Positions 38,101-45,218 of a DNA stretch of 64,000 nucleotides are shown piece by piece. The first letter of the stretch is position 1. Each line of letters begins with the position of its first letter. The notes beneath the pieces are model-generated. The model ran no database searches and was not told the DNA's origin. It saw nothing but the letters and a program-made list of their open reading frames with translations. Source of the stretch: a virus; IMG/VR virus record IMGVR_UViG_3300046820_002141, positions 1 to 64,000 of that record; one strand, 5' to 3'. The position numbers and the translations under genes were made by a program.

Positions 38101-41100
38101 ATAAAAATACATCACATTGTGGTAGTGGTGTATTTGTTGGGGTTTTAGTTAAAGTCCTAGTAACTGTAGGTGTCATTGTTTTTGTAGGGGTTGGAGTTGG
38201 CGTTTCTGGTAGTACGCAGTCTCCTTGATTGGTACAAGTACTTATAAAATCCACAATTGTGACATTAATAGTGTTCACTACCGTAGAAACACAAAATGGA
38301 CCATACGAAGTGTTATCTATGGGGAAATTTACAAGTCCAGTTAACACAACCGGACTACCTTGGCAATCAAGATAACTTATTGTTGTTTGGTTTGAAGGAG
38401 CTTCTGTACCAAATTTAACAAAGAAACTAACACAGGCGCATGGAGGATTGGGTGGGTCACAATCACCATCATTAGTACACGACCCAAGTTCGTTAATTAT
38501 AATATTGTCAGATGTGATTGGACTTGTGTTAGAAACACAAAATGGACCATAAGTGAAGTCGTCAATTAAGAAAAAGGTACTATCTAGTGTTACAAGTTGA
38601 TTTTGGCAGTTTCTATATGTTACAAACCTTATTTCTGTTGTAAAACCTCCGGTTGTAAATGTGTGACAACTACAATCAGGTGGTATTACAACACATATAT
38701 TTTCATCACAATTGTTAGTATTTAACTTATTATCCGCCCCTGAAATTATTACTCCCGCAGGACCATTAGTTATGAAAGTAACATTATTTGCCGGATTAGT
38801 CCATGGACCTGTAAGATTTACTCTATAAATACCATTACCAAAACCTTTTCTAACAATATAAACATTATCTTCCCATACAAAAATACCATCACTTGAGAAC
38901 GGCATTTGGATTTGTACATCTTGAGTCCACACTCCATTAGCATCACTTGACCATTGTTCAAAACGATAAACAGGAGGACCACTATTAGTATCTACTGTTG
39001 TAACGAATATAGTTGGTATATTATTACAAAAAACACCTTTGATATCACCATCTACTAATGTTCTATCACCTAAATTGAAAAGAACGGTTGTTGTTCCTGC
39101 GTTGATTCCTGCAGTAAATATACTAACTACTGAGTGGGATGTGTTAGCAATCCACCCAATTTGAGCCGCTAATACAGATTCTGTTGTGGTAAATGGATTT
39201 CTAGAAAGACCTGGTCCTAAACTAATATTAAATGGTGGTGGTAATAGTGGAGGTATGGTTGTTACTACAATATTTGTAATATTTTGCACACCATCTGGAA
39301 AACAAGTGGTATTACTACCAATTGTCGCTCTTCGTATAATGTTATTTGTATTTTGTGGTAACGTGAACATTGTTGATGTACCAAATGCAACGTCTATTGC
39401 GGAATTTAACCCTGGAATACTAAATTGTGTAAATGTACCCGCATTAAAGTTGTAACTATAAAATAAACCTGGATTGGTTGCTGTTGATAATATTATATAA
39501 CAACCGCTTAAACATAAATCAGGAGTTGATGTGATAGTTTGTGTGATTGTTGGTGTTAATGTTTTTGTAACAGTTGCTGTAGGTGTTGGGGTTTCAGGTA
39601 CGCAATCTCCATCATTTACACACAATGTATTAGTAATGGTAACACTTATTAATTGGCCAGGTACATACGTACCGTCAGAGGGATAACACACGCTAGCAGT
39701 TGGGTTATCGGCGGTTACATAAATATAAGCGATTGGCAATCCTGGTGGAAAATAAATAAATGTTCCGGTTCCATTAGGAAAATCAGGGTTTGGTACGTAT
39801 TGTATAAACCAACAAACTTTGTCAGCGTCTCTGGTTCTTGTAACGGTTCTTGTTACAGTTTTAGTCGGAGTAATTGTTGGAGTATTAGTGGTTGTTGGAG
39901 TTGTAGTTGGAGTTACCGGAGGTGGTGGACAAACGTAAGGTGTTGCCCCATTAGGTTGGACCTCGACTTGACATATACCATTATTCTGATTGATTACAGT
40001 CATAAAAGCCCAAGCCGAGGTCGGATTAGTAATAAATGGTCCATAGTTAAATCCTGAAGCATTTACGATTGGCTCCTCCCAAGCACAAAAAGGAGAAGAT
40101 GTTTCACCTGGTAACATAGTAAATAAGGTTACCGGTGCATTTGTGAATGACGTAGTACAAGGTCTACCTATTATACTTATTGAGGTTGCGTTAGATGGTA
40201 GATTATAATTACTTGATATAGTAACCATATAACATCTACAAAAGGCGTTTAAAGAAGATTTTAAACCTCCTTGTACTCTAACAACAAATGACTCACCGTT
40301 GTCGGTAAATCCTGTAGATATTCTACTTATAAATGATGAATTATCAGAAAAAACATTATCATATGAAGATAAAAATAATCCAGATGACCCCACTTCTGAT
40401 GGTATCTGTTCAGGTAAAACTAAACTACCCGCACCTGAACCCTGGTCAAATGTGATATAATTATTAGAATCTAAGTAAATAGTATCATATTCTTTACCAA
40501 ATAAATCTAGTTTGTAATTGTCAGGTAAGTTTAACGTATAAAAAGAATTATCAATTTTACCGCTAAAAACATCCTTAAATGTACTAGTTGGTATTGGGGT
40601 GTAAGTAATTGGTGTTATTGCCGGTACCGATAATATAAAACTACTAGAATTATTACTTTCATCCACTAAAAATGAACTTTCAGATTTGAAATTCATTAAT
40701 AGTTGAACATCATCAGAAATAATTGAATTAATATTACCGTAACTTGATTGATTTAAAGTTAAAGGTGTTCTTTTAGGTTCAAACTCCCCAGAATAAACTG
40801 AACTATTTGTGATTCGTATATTAGTAATATTAGCGTCAATATATGATGTTTTATCCCAATTTGTGCCAATATAAAATGTGGTTCCTGTAGTTGCCTTTAA
40901 AGTATCTGTAACCGTATTACCTGAATTAACATCTAAAGCTCCGTTAATATATAAATCAATGACATCATTTTCTCTAACTAATGCAACATGATACCAATTA
41001 TTAGGTGATAAAGTAGTACCAAAGTTTAATTGTGTTCCCGAATATTCAAATTCAATTTCACCTGAATCAAAAATATGAAGTTCCCATCCTGTATAACCCG

Positions 41101-42181
41101 TTTCAACGTAAGAAATTAAAGTGGATTTTGCGATTGGAAGGTCAATATAATTTAACCAAAATTCTATTGTAAAGTCTCCATCAAAAATTATTTCATTATT
41201 TAGAAAACTATAAGTATAATTGTCTTGACTTAACAATAAACTACCTTGATTAACAGAATTAAATGTATCGTCTATAGTACCATCGGCATTAAATCTTACA
41301 ATATTATTTATATAATTTAAAGTACCATCATCGATTACCGTAAAATCACCTCCTGCTATTATTTTACCATCTGATTGTGTCGCAATTGAATTTACAATAG
41401 TTGTGCCTGTGTTTCCAGTGCCTCCTGTAAATGTTGCATTTTGGAAATTACCATCAACACCTCCAGCCGCAAAGGTATCTAAACATGTTTTACAATCATT
41501 AAAAACTAAAGAACTTTCTAAAATTGGTGTGCCGCCTGAAACATCTGACCAATCACCCATGTACATACTTGACACTACTGTTTTACAACTTGAGTCTCCA
41601 TAAGGTAAATTAACCACAGAACCTTTATCATAGAAAGGTTGGTGACTTAATATGATGCTTTGAGTTCCTCCTGAACAATCTTCTACCAAATAATATATAC
41701 CATTTGATTCAATAGCTTGATTACAAGTATTGTAAGGTACGTAATTTATTAATTTTGGAATATAACTTTCATATGTAAAAGGTAATATATTCGTTATAAT
41801 CGCCGGAGTTCTTAAAAATTCAATTCCTGAGTCTTCGTAAACAACATCAAGAAAAACTATGTCATTTTTTTTAAATCTTTTATCAACTAATAAGGTCAAT
41901 CCTATTGTATCGACACATCCCGAAACTGTAACTACCTTTGTATTTGAGCTTAAACATGACTCACAATCACCGTATTCTGTTATATAAGAATGGGTAGAAG
42001 CCGTTGATGTAGAAGCCGAATAAAATGTGGCACACACTATTTCATATGGGTTATTAATACTTTGTAAATTAAATGTACCACCAGTAACAGATATATTACT
42101 ACCCACCACGTAAGTTATAGGTGTTCCTGTTATTGGTTGTACACAATCTTGGAAATCATAGTAAAAATTGAAAGCACTCAT
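29138..42181 (-). CDS. Giant modular adhesin / tail fibre protein, 4347 aa
   Basis: A 4347-residue protein from ATG 42181. Order (DNA positions): N-terminal Cys-containing domains (to about 41450), one delta-60 repeat (about 41440-41260), a LamG-like domain (about 41230-40690), then alternating Thr/Pro linkers (near 39880, 39555, 38170, 35960, 35300, 34700, 34030, 33480, 33050, 32540, 30300, 29955), Cys modules that start C-x-C, three beta-propeller-like segments (about 39480-38700, 38110-37215, 36040-36950), a delta-60 propeller (about 31780-30880), a PKD-like domain (about 29920-29700) and BspA/DUF285 repeats to the end. No signal peptide or enzyme motif is visible. The PKD-plus-BspA block is shared with the gene at 1-5585. 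A host-binding fibre is inferred. Confidence 0.88.
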   Translation of the reverse strand: MSAFNFYYDFQDCVQPITGTPITYVVGSNISVTGGTFNLQSINNPYEIVCATFYSASTSTASTHSYITEYGDCESCLSSNTKVVTVSGCVDTIGLTLLVDKRFKKNDIVFLDVVYEDSGIEFLRTPAIITNILPFTYESYIPKLINYVPYNTCNQAIESNGIYYLVEDCSGGTQSIILSHQPFYDKGSVVNLPYGDSSCKTVVSSMYMGDWSDVSGGTPILESSLVFNDCKTCLDTFAAGGVDGNFQNATFTGGTGNTGTTIVNSIATQSDGKIIAGGDFTVIDDGTLNYINNIVRFNADGTIDDTFNSVNQGSLLLSQDNYTYSFLNNEIIFDGDFTIEFWLNYIDLPIAKSTLISYVETGYTGWELHIFDSGEIEFEYSGTQLNFGTTLSPNNWYHVALVRENDVIDLYINGALDVNSGNTVTDTLKATTGTTFYIGTNWDKTSYIDANITNIRITNSSVYSGEFEPKRTPLTLNQSSYGNINSIISDDVQLLMNFKSESSFLVDESNNSSSFILSVPAITPITYTPIPTSTFKDVFSGKIDNSFYTLNLPDNYKLDLFGKEYDTIYLDSNNYITFDQGSGAGSLVLPEQIPSEVGSSGLFLSSYDNVFSDNSSFISRISTGFTDNGESFVVRVQGGLKSSLNAFCRCYMVTISSNYNLPSNATSISIIGRPCTTSFTNAPVTLFTMLPGETSSPFCAWEEPIVNASGFNYGPFITNPTSAWAFMTVINQNNGICQVEVQPNGATPYVCPPPPVTPTTTPTTTNTPTITPTKTVTRTVTRTRDADKVCWFIQYVPNPDFPNGTGTFIYFPPGLPIAYIYVTADNPTASVCYPSDGTYVPGQLISVTITNTLCVNDGDCVPETPTPTATVTKTLTPTITQTITSTPDLCLSGCYIILSTATNPGLFYSYNFNAGTFTQFSIPGLNSAIDVAFGTSTMFTLPQNTNNIIRRATIGSNTTCFPDGVQNITNIVVTTIPPLLPPPFNISLGPGLSRNPFTTTESVLAAQIGWIANTSHSVVSIFTAGINAGTTTVLFNLGDRTLVDGDIKGVFCNNIPTIFVTTVDTNSGPPVYRFEQWSSDANGVWTQDVQIQMPFSSDGIFVWEDNVYIVRKGFGNGIYRVNLTGPWTNPANNVTFITNGPAGVIISGADNKLNTNNCDENICVVIPPDCSCHTFTTGGFTTEIRFVTYRNCQNQLVTLDSTFFLIDDFTYGPFCVSNTSPITSDNIIINELGSCTNDGDCDPPNPPCACVSFFVKFGTEAPSNQTTISYLDCQGSPVVLTGLVNFPIDNTSYGPFCVSTVVNTINVTIVDFISTCTNQGDCVLPETPTPTPTKTMTPTVTRTLTKTPTNTPLPQCDVFLLWERPTGLFGTVLIQVVRLLGTATQTQIGLPISNNSVLRFGFCQTQIGFNGDCSNILKDIAHSYNVGTGITKIWVLTRQLRSTQGFYESRIFEWESQPYTLTFTTQPTVYTLSLSNSASDPWEPGNAMTGVDFNRVLVTNTAVSPNRVIRLTLNSGVVTSQQLFNLLPDVIVQGDIMLTSTNKLIFNTRSVNSPFVNRLYQYNYTTFALETIEELPNIPTSDLVTNGESGLYQDANGFINIIKNLNNTSADLYIANVAQFPNSWTLNNNLIAPFNSAGTFSSFKGASSNVICNPHELLPCLCYTYKWPNGSTTIPGSISFTDCNGNPITFAPIQSITPGSPATAGSFCSNMSLAQLEAQAINTDIDIAGLCGLEDSPCDIEECCFTQINFVLIRTSVIAQNNTFGWEVRSFNPTTNVWGVSLTSQVTTDARWTDIAHTWDPITSTGRGWILQKRRLTNGITQNRILEYSINSTLQWNFARNINFFAGSILGDSLTVYDSQYLLISQYFTTSQGQRLALVDYSVGGGSFTAVPTPLVPNIIIPCNVNTNPISTANPIAGGDFIVTRDSNDNPSKIIFAGYSNVWIDGGTNQNRIYQWNISTGVLESGIIIPYNSFSSAIEPVRLNGIIVNCDNIFIFNQTNNTLSDTRLFVLNTINGTLTPFIQGQPFQNYGNVRQIVGASSNFRCSTVELPPSITPTPTVTATLTKTPTKTPTRTVTKTVTPTVTKTPTRTVTSTKDPICRCHRFVYIGGPTDPNSTITVRRCGFANTTDFTLGFGNLFSSNASTARPYWNICVYDFTISNPSLVELEEITDVCDQFSIGPVGDCPNPPYCRCVTYVWTPAFSPNGTPIDGNVKYNPCGTNGISQTIVTPIGPNTINGSTLTICVQSGTVPALTYAQLVEIGDLCEEGQNCVQLTETPTPTPTKTPTRTITNTPTRTITPTKTVTQTLTSTPTPTLQDCFCYTFMLDEGFFDFGQITYTPCTSTSQTTVTLTYDFAVISICSSDVPTYDPNIQLIDDTVSCNSIAGCISDPTCRCTTFTWIPTYNSIGNPVLGRLSYEDCEGGTNNYVFGPDNVNFVLTITDCVAKISFVSSVIAVEVGQVCTYSPNDCQAITPTPTATSTVTPTKTPTRTNTPTVTKTITKTITQTNTVTQTGRVCRCTTVQFTLWGVPNASGFVTYRPCDQPNSQITLPLNNNQPFQTFCTEYPLQGSKYEIVSVDTQCNSDLDCETPPPCVCHVVTYIGPNAGGFRYFPCGVFHPAEPTTVLMPSEGTEFYVCVQLGQPQGIQPIATVGDVTAQPGILCNFDSCQPVSPTPTPTNTKTPTVTPTVTGTKTQTPTSTKTPTVTPTVTKTLTITPTITHTITITPTITNTSTVTPTKNESPTPTPTITKTITRTPTVTPTNPCGTCETVYLSYDCPTSPVTLGAGLGTECRTFVVELNSPNLFVGDLRLNMWDINSPPWSNVTVTVTDHNGNILVNEIFPPGTNMGDLPILYIPSNNTPNPIATLTFDRPCGGIMEFAITCLPVPNSPTPTPTKTLTPTITKTTTITPTITPTKLIDCGYGNQIPCYCYNIFNITDNQSVTIEYVLCDGGLNVDTETIFALGSVNICSPLPLLNLSEIQDLIIITQGQQCCGNNDCNISPNESPTPTKTITQTPTVTPTITPTVTISQTITSSLTVSPTVTQTVTKTSTVTPTVTQTPTLTQTITATLTQTSTVTRTRTPQGCYCFTFTNNNNNTSVIIPFINCFFEDDQVTVFAGVNNTASVCVYNGAFTINNENVTATISDECYLVNNNYSCFAPSPTPTQTSTVTATPTVTKTLTATPTSTITPTITSTQTQTVTVTPTVTKTSTVTQTQTVTTTQTVTQTPTLTKTVTVTPTLTVTSTVTNTPTVTTTITPTITKTSTPTVTRTKDNLCGPCTTQVYNVNCTPYAFPPAPIVYSIPAGQCQTITINIGDQLNGGPGYFDYYFSVTPSAGSTISISVDDNLQGSGISNSPVFNAAGTWNYQGYAFGPGTNVVTISIPCGGSVSATFQCADEANLGFTDIIYKFYSNNPGVFDVIINSNKTKGLVNPNSGISNGSDRYQQIFDGSSLKAYRFNSNGGQLNLPQFSTKTPLLIGNGVTNNGDGDTAQVKSLTVLNDNKILVGGEFTMYNETSVNNLIKLNNDGTFDSTFIQNSISGIVNSTFVNTDGSIIVGGDFTVTGMTSSYTNLVKLTKNGNLDTTFKVGNGFNGPVNVVKSLSDKTIVVGGKFTQYQGGTARGLVRLNSDGSLLTNYKGGFNVSSSYTPNVSDVVAFYNGTILVVGGDSDSNSWLTTFQGVNTPTNIVKLKSNGYVDQTFSSTTGFDGYVLSVSEQFDGKLIIGGYFDCYEDVNGSTCGLSGLTRLNSNGLIDDTFPDLSAFDGPISKTFIKPNTLELYVGGEFETPYDRLVKIYAGGRYQLYEFTGCNGTLGFVYLPTAPTNNVVKARVNQSTVICGYVGSIVVSGDTNIFYSEGNTYYTSCSECNEIYQVKLLVREAGKSDYVINRTMTESQIDKVLTDGPIFSTGGPEIYEILDFWLGSDNVTEVPPTPTPSVTKTPTVTKTATVTKTITPTITTTIEPTQTSTPTPTVTKTITATITYTPSVTETTTQSPTITKTVTPTQSCLCLSFENTGTTEVEITLMSCESYEIYIKLQAGSSTRFCCTSVISTDPSVVQTNNGPCSDGRCPGTPTPTPSNTLTPTITPTPTQPEKAFISVWSGSSVTLPYNGIGTYSGTIDWGDGSVSANTFANRTHTYSGSGTWTITITGTITGWASSNAPTENNKLLEIKQWNNVKNVFGQAASFSGCSNLVLTGVTDTYDFNGVTNTLNMFPGCTSITTINNISSWNVSGVTNLGNMFNGCINFNDDISTWDVSNVISVSNMLYSATSFNQNLGSWDISNVSGFSDFMAYCGISTANYDNTLVGWANLTLQTGRYFGAYGLTYTSAGAGGTARSSIISNYSWSFVGDSGV
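30182..30415 (-). repeat. Thr/Pro linker repeat DNA
   Basis: Low-complexity stretch made of GTTGGTGTT, GTTTTAGTT and GTAACTGTT-like units on the plus strand, encoding alternating Thr with Pro, Val, Lys or Ile between domains of the giant adhesin. It is imperfect and has no fixed spacer. Confidence 0.75.
32376..32710 (-). repeat. Longest Thr/Pro linker repeat in the giant adhesin
   Basis: About 335 bases of imperfect 6- and 12-base units, encoding T-x-T-P-T-V-type repeats of more than 100 residues. The strand bias is strong: the plus strand is G/T-rich. Confidence 0.75.
32937..33175 (-). repeat. Thr/Pro linker repeat DNA
   Basis: A further imperfect G/T-rich repeat of the same family within the giant adhesin, between two C-x-C modules. 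Confidence 0.72.
33897..34170 (-). repeat. Thr/Pro linker repeat DNA
   Basis: Imperfect G/T-rich repeat encoding a Thr/Pro/Val/Ile linker between a domain starting CGTCETVYLSYDC and the preceding C-x-C module. Confidence 0.72.
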
Positions 42182-42195
42182 TGTTGAATTTTCTT

Positions 42196-42204
42196 TATAA
42201 ATAT
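42196..42204 (-). promoter_or_regulatory. ATATTTATA motif before the giant adhesin gene
   Basis: Exact minus-sense nonamer 14 bases before the ATG at 42181, placed directly after the terminator at 42211-42242. Confidence 0.55.
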
Positions 42205-42210
42205 TATAAA

Positions 42211-42242
42211 AAATAAAAAGGAGGTATAAAACCTCCCTTTTT
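42211..42242 (-). terminator. Terminator between subtilase and giant adhesin genes
   Basis: GGAGGT / ATAAA / ACCTCC stem-loop flanked by A-run and T-run on both sides; in the minus sense it ends in TTTTTATTTTT. It closes the subtilase transcript (stop at 42264). Confidence 0.82.
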
Positions 42243-42263
42243 ATAAATTATATTTTAGTTATT

Positions 42264-44597
42264 TTAATTAACTGAAATCTTTCTTATTTCGACTGTTCCA
42301 TCGGAGTAGTGAATGTGAATTATATTAAGTCCTTTTTCAAGTATTGCCTCATCAATACTACCGTATCTAATTGGTTTTTCATACAAGTTACTAAATTGTC
42401 TAACTTCAACAAATTTAACTTCAGGTGTGTCAGTAACATCTCCGTTGTTAACCGCAGTTGCAAGTCTTGTTACCACACAATCAACTTGATTATTTGCAAG
42501 GTTACTATCACCTGTTCCTCCGTTTACAGTAAGAATTGTAACTCTCATTGTATTAGAACCACCAGGTTGAATTGCACAAGCCGTTGGGCTAAAGCATACC
42601 GCAGATGAGTTCCAAGAAATTGCAATAGGATTTGTTAAAGTTCCTCCATTCGGTAATAATATATATTGGCCAGGTAATAATGGTCCTTGCCAAGAAGTTG
42701 ATGTTGGCCAAGTTAATGTTGTTCCACAAGGACTAAATGGACTTGTAAATCCTGAACAGTCAACCCAAGTTCTTCTCCAAGTAAATGATGTAATTGGAAC
42801 TGAACCGGTATTTGTAACTTTCCATTGTAGTGATACTGCTGCCTGAGAAGCGGGAATTGTTATACTTCCTGATAATGGGGAAGTAAGTACAACTGATAAA
42901 TCCCCTCCTGTAACAATAGGTTGAGTGACTGTGAAACTCGATTGTCTTGTATTATCATTTGAATTAGTCTCTGAAACAGTGCCCATATAATTAGCTCTGC
43001 TAATAATATATCTAACCCCTGTAACATTACCAACATTATAAGTTATTGTTTCAACATCTGTTGCAACTCCTCCACCTAATGTACCACTTGTAACACCTAT
43101 GATAACATCATCAGCGTCTCCCCAAGTTGTGTTAGTTGATAATCTATGTTGAGTCATTACTTCAACTGCTGGATAAGTTGGGTTCTGTGTTGCAATTGTT
43201 GCTGAAATTGTAATATTAGAACCGACTGTAACAGTCGCAGGACTTACAGTTAAAGTATTAATTACAAAGTTGTGAACCAATGTTGGTGGTGGAGGTGGTG
43301 GAACAATTCCTCCAGGATTTGGTGTTGCGTTAATTGCGTCTTTTAGATTAATTCTACCATAACCAAGTTCATTACTTCTTGTTGATAATGGCCAAGTTGC
43401 ATTATTTGAGTAAACATATCCACCAACTTTTTCAGCCGTTGTTGCAAGTATTTGTAAAACTTGGTCATCAGTTAATTCCCAATTCTTATAAAATACAAAG
43501 GCAGCAGCTGCTGCCGTGATAGGACAAGAGAATGATGTTCCATTAATGGAAGTGTAATCACCCGTACTATATCCCGCAGCACCTGGTCTATCAACAGTTC
43601 TGATAGATACTCCTGGTGCTGATATATCACATATTTGACCAAAGTTAGAAAAACTTGCTCTTGTATCGGTTGTTGTTGTAGCACCAATACCCCAAACTCC
43701 ACTGTAATTTGCAGGATATTGTGCCGCAGTTCCTGAATAACCGTTACCTGATGACGCAACTACGACCATACCTTTACCACCTCTTGCCGTTGTTCTTGCC
43801 GCTTGGAAAGCTGCGTCAAGTGCCGATGAATAAGATGAACCACCATAAGACATTGCAATTGCAACACAAGTTGGATTAGCCATAGCTGCATTAACACCAT
43901 TAATCTGAATAACATCTGAAGTAGAGAAACTACCTCCAGCAAAAACCTGAGACATGATATTAACAGGCATTACCTTTACTTTGTTGTTACCAACACTACT
44001 AACTCCGATACTGTTGTTTGTAACCGCCGCTATAGTTCCAGAACATGTTGTTCCATGTTTATCTTCAGCATTTACATAAGGAATGTTTGTAGTACTGTTA
44101 ACAGCGTTAAATGGGTTAGTTGTATTACCAACCAAGTCAGGAATTGTTAAATCAAGTCCGCCATCAAACATCGCAACACTTACAGTTGGGTTATTTGCCG
44201 GAACTAAATCCCAAGCTTCATCAGCATCAATGTCTTTATCACTTGTTTGTTTTAAATGCCAACACTGAGAAAATTCCACATCATTTGGAATATAATCGAG
44301 CGTCATTTCTACTTTTTGGTCTTTATAGACCTCTTTAATAAATGGAAGGTCTTTAGATGACCTAACGAATGAATCTTGAGTTAAGTTCTCAGGTAGTAAT
44401 ACAACATACCATCCGAGCTGCTCAAAATTTACAACAATCTGTGCGTTACTCCTTTGGATAAACGCTTGAGTTTGTGATTCCATTCCTTTTTGTGGAACCA
44501 CCATTACTTGTCTGTCTATATTTTTGGATAGGTCATACTGACTATACCCGAAAATAAAGGAGAGACAAAGGGTTAATAATAAAACGACTTTTTTCAT
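42264..44597 (-). CDS. Secreted subtilisin-like (S8) protease
   Basis: A 777-residue protein. Residues 1-20 form a signal peptide ending 'FGYSQ'. The propeptide region is about 21-105. The S8 domain (about 106-400) has the full triad: Asp145 ('VAMFDGGLD'), His181 ('DKHGTTCSG') and Ser355 ('INGTSFSCP'), with the oxyanion Asn285 ('SSGNG'). A Pro-rich linker (about 425-435) leads to CARDB/Ig-like domains (about 440-720). The last ~40 residues ('GLNIIHIHYSDGTVEIRK') look like a type IX secretion sorting domain. A terminator follows the gene. Role in phage biology is unknown: breakdown of surface protein, or fibre maturation. A subtilase is uncommon in a phage structural region. Confidence 0.88.
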   Translation of the reverse strand: MKKVVLLLTLCLSFIFGYSQYDLSKNIDRQVMVVPQKGMESQTQAFIQRSNAQIVVNFEQLGWYVVLLPENLTQDSFVRSSKDLPFIKEVYKDQKVEMTLDYIPNDVEFSQCWHLKQTSDKDIDADEAWDLVPANNPTVSVAMFDGGLDLTIPDLVGNTTNPFNAVNSTTNIPYVNAEDKHGTTCSGTIAAVTNNSIGVSSVGNNKVKVMPVNIMSQVFAGGSFSTSDVIQINGVNAAMANPTCVAIAMSYGGSSYSSALDAAFQAARTTARGGKGMVVVASSGNGYSGTAAQYPANYSGVWGIGATTTTDTRASFSNFGQICDISAPGVSIRTVDRPGAAGYSTGDYTSINGTSFSCPITAAAAAFVFYKNWELTDDQVLQILATTAEKVGGYVYSNNATWPLSTRSNELGYGRINLKDAINATPNPGGIVPPPPPPTLVHNFVINTLTVSPATVTVGSNITISATIATQNPTYPAVEVMTQHRLSTNTTWGDADDVIIGVTSGTLGGGVATDVETITYNVGNVTGVRYIISRANYMGTVSETNSNDNTRQSSFTVTQPIVTGGDLSVVLTSPLSGSITIPASQAAVSLQWKVTNTGSVPITSFTWRRTWVDCSGFTSPFSPCGTTLTWPTSTSWQGPLLPGQYILLPNGGTLTNPIAISWNSSAVCFSPTACAIQPGGSNTMRVTILTVNGGTGDSNLANNQVDCVVTRLATAVNNGDVTDTPEVKFVEVRQFSNLYEKPIRYGSIDEAILEKGLNIIHIHYSDGTVEIRKISVN

Positions 44598-44624
44598 TTT
44601 TTTTATTTATTTAATTGTTTATTA

Positions 44625-45200
44625 TCATTTGACCTTGTAATTGTTATAGTCAGACGATTTTGGCTCTTCATTTTTGAAGAAATATTTTTCTTTTTTATTT
44701 CCGTAAGTTATAATTTTTGTAAAAGAATCAGGTACAGTTGCTCCTGTAGACAAAATTTTTGAATTTTTAGTATAATTCATCCTGATTTCAACTGAGACAG
44801 TGTTACTTTTTGCGAGTTCCCTTTCACGAACCTCAAGAAGTCTCCATACTCCACGATTAAGTTTCTCATGTTGGAGTACACAATTAAGATATGAGAAACT
44901 TTGTTTTAAATTTTCTTTATTACAGTTAAAGTCTGCGGCTGGCGCCAAATGACCCTTATCGTATACATTATTTTCATAGTCTTCCTCACTTGAGGTAACA
45001 ATTCCTTTCACAGGGTAAAAATCAAGACCTTTACGAGATATTGTACCATCAGTACATAATACCTTATATTCTACCCATTTTGGTTGTTGCAACTTTTCAG
45101 AATATACTACATTAAAAATAGATGTGGTCACATAAACCGAATCTCTAAGTTGTGCATTTGTTAGTAATGGTAGAAAAAACAATAAAAATAAAAACCTCAT
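44625..45200 (-). CDS. Secreted DNA/RNA non-specific endonuclease
   Basis: A 191-residue protein. Residues 1-16 form a signal peptide ('LLFFLPLLTNAQ'). The beta-beta-alpha-metal nuclease signature is present: 'YDKGHLAPAADF' (catalytic His84; family consensus is DRGH, here DKGH) and 'LNCVLQHEKLNRGVW' (about 105-119), with metal-binding Asn115. Family members such as Serratia NucA degrade DNA and RNA outside the cytoplasm. It has its own ATATTTATA motif and lies 27 bases before the subtilase gene, so both secreted enzymes may be co-expressed. Degrading host or competing phage DNA in the periplasm is one possible role. Confidence 0.85.
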   Translation of the reverse strand: MRFLFLLFFLPLLTNAQLRDSVYVTTSIFNVVYSEKLQQPKWVEYKVLCTDGTISRKGLDFYPVKGIVTSSEEDYENNVYDKGHLAPAADFNCNKENLKQSFSYLNCVLQHEKLNRGVWRLLEVRERELAKSNTVSVEIRMNYTKNSKILSTGATVPDSFTKIITYGNKKEKYFFKNEEPKSSDYNNYKVK

Positions 45201-45218
45201 ATGTAAAAAACATTTACA

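Noticed and set aside
29138-42181. Diversity-generating retroelement acting on the giant adhesin
   Set aside because: No reverse transcriptase, accessory gene or template/variable repeat with adenine-specific changes is visible in the window.
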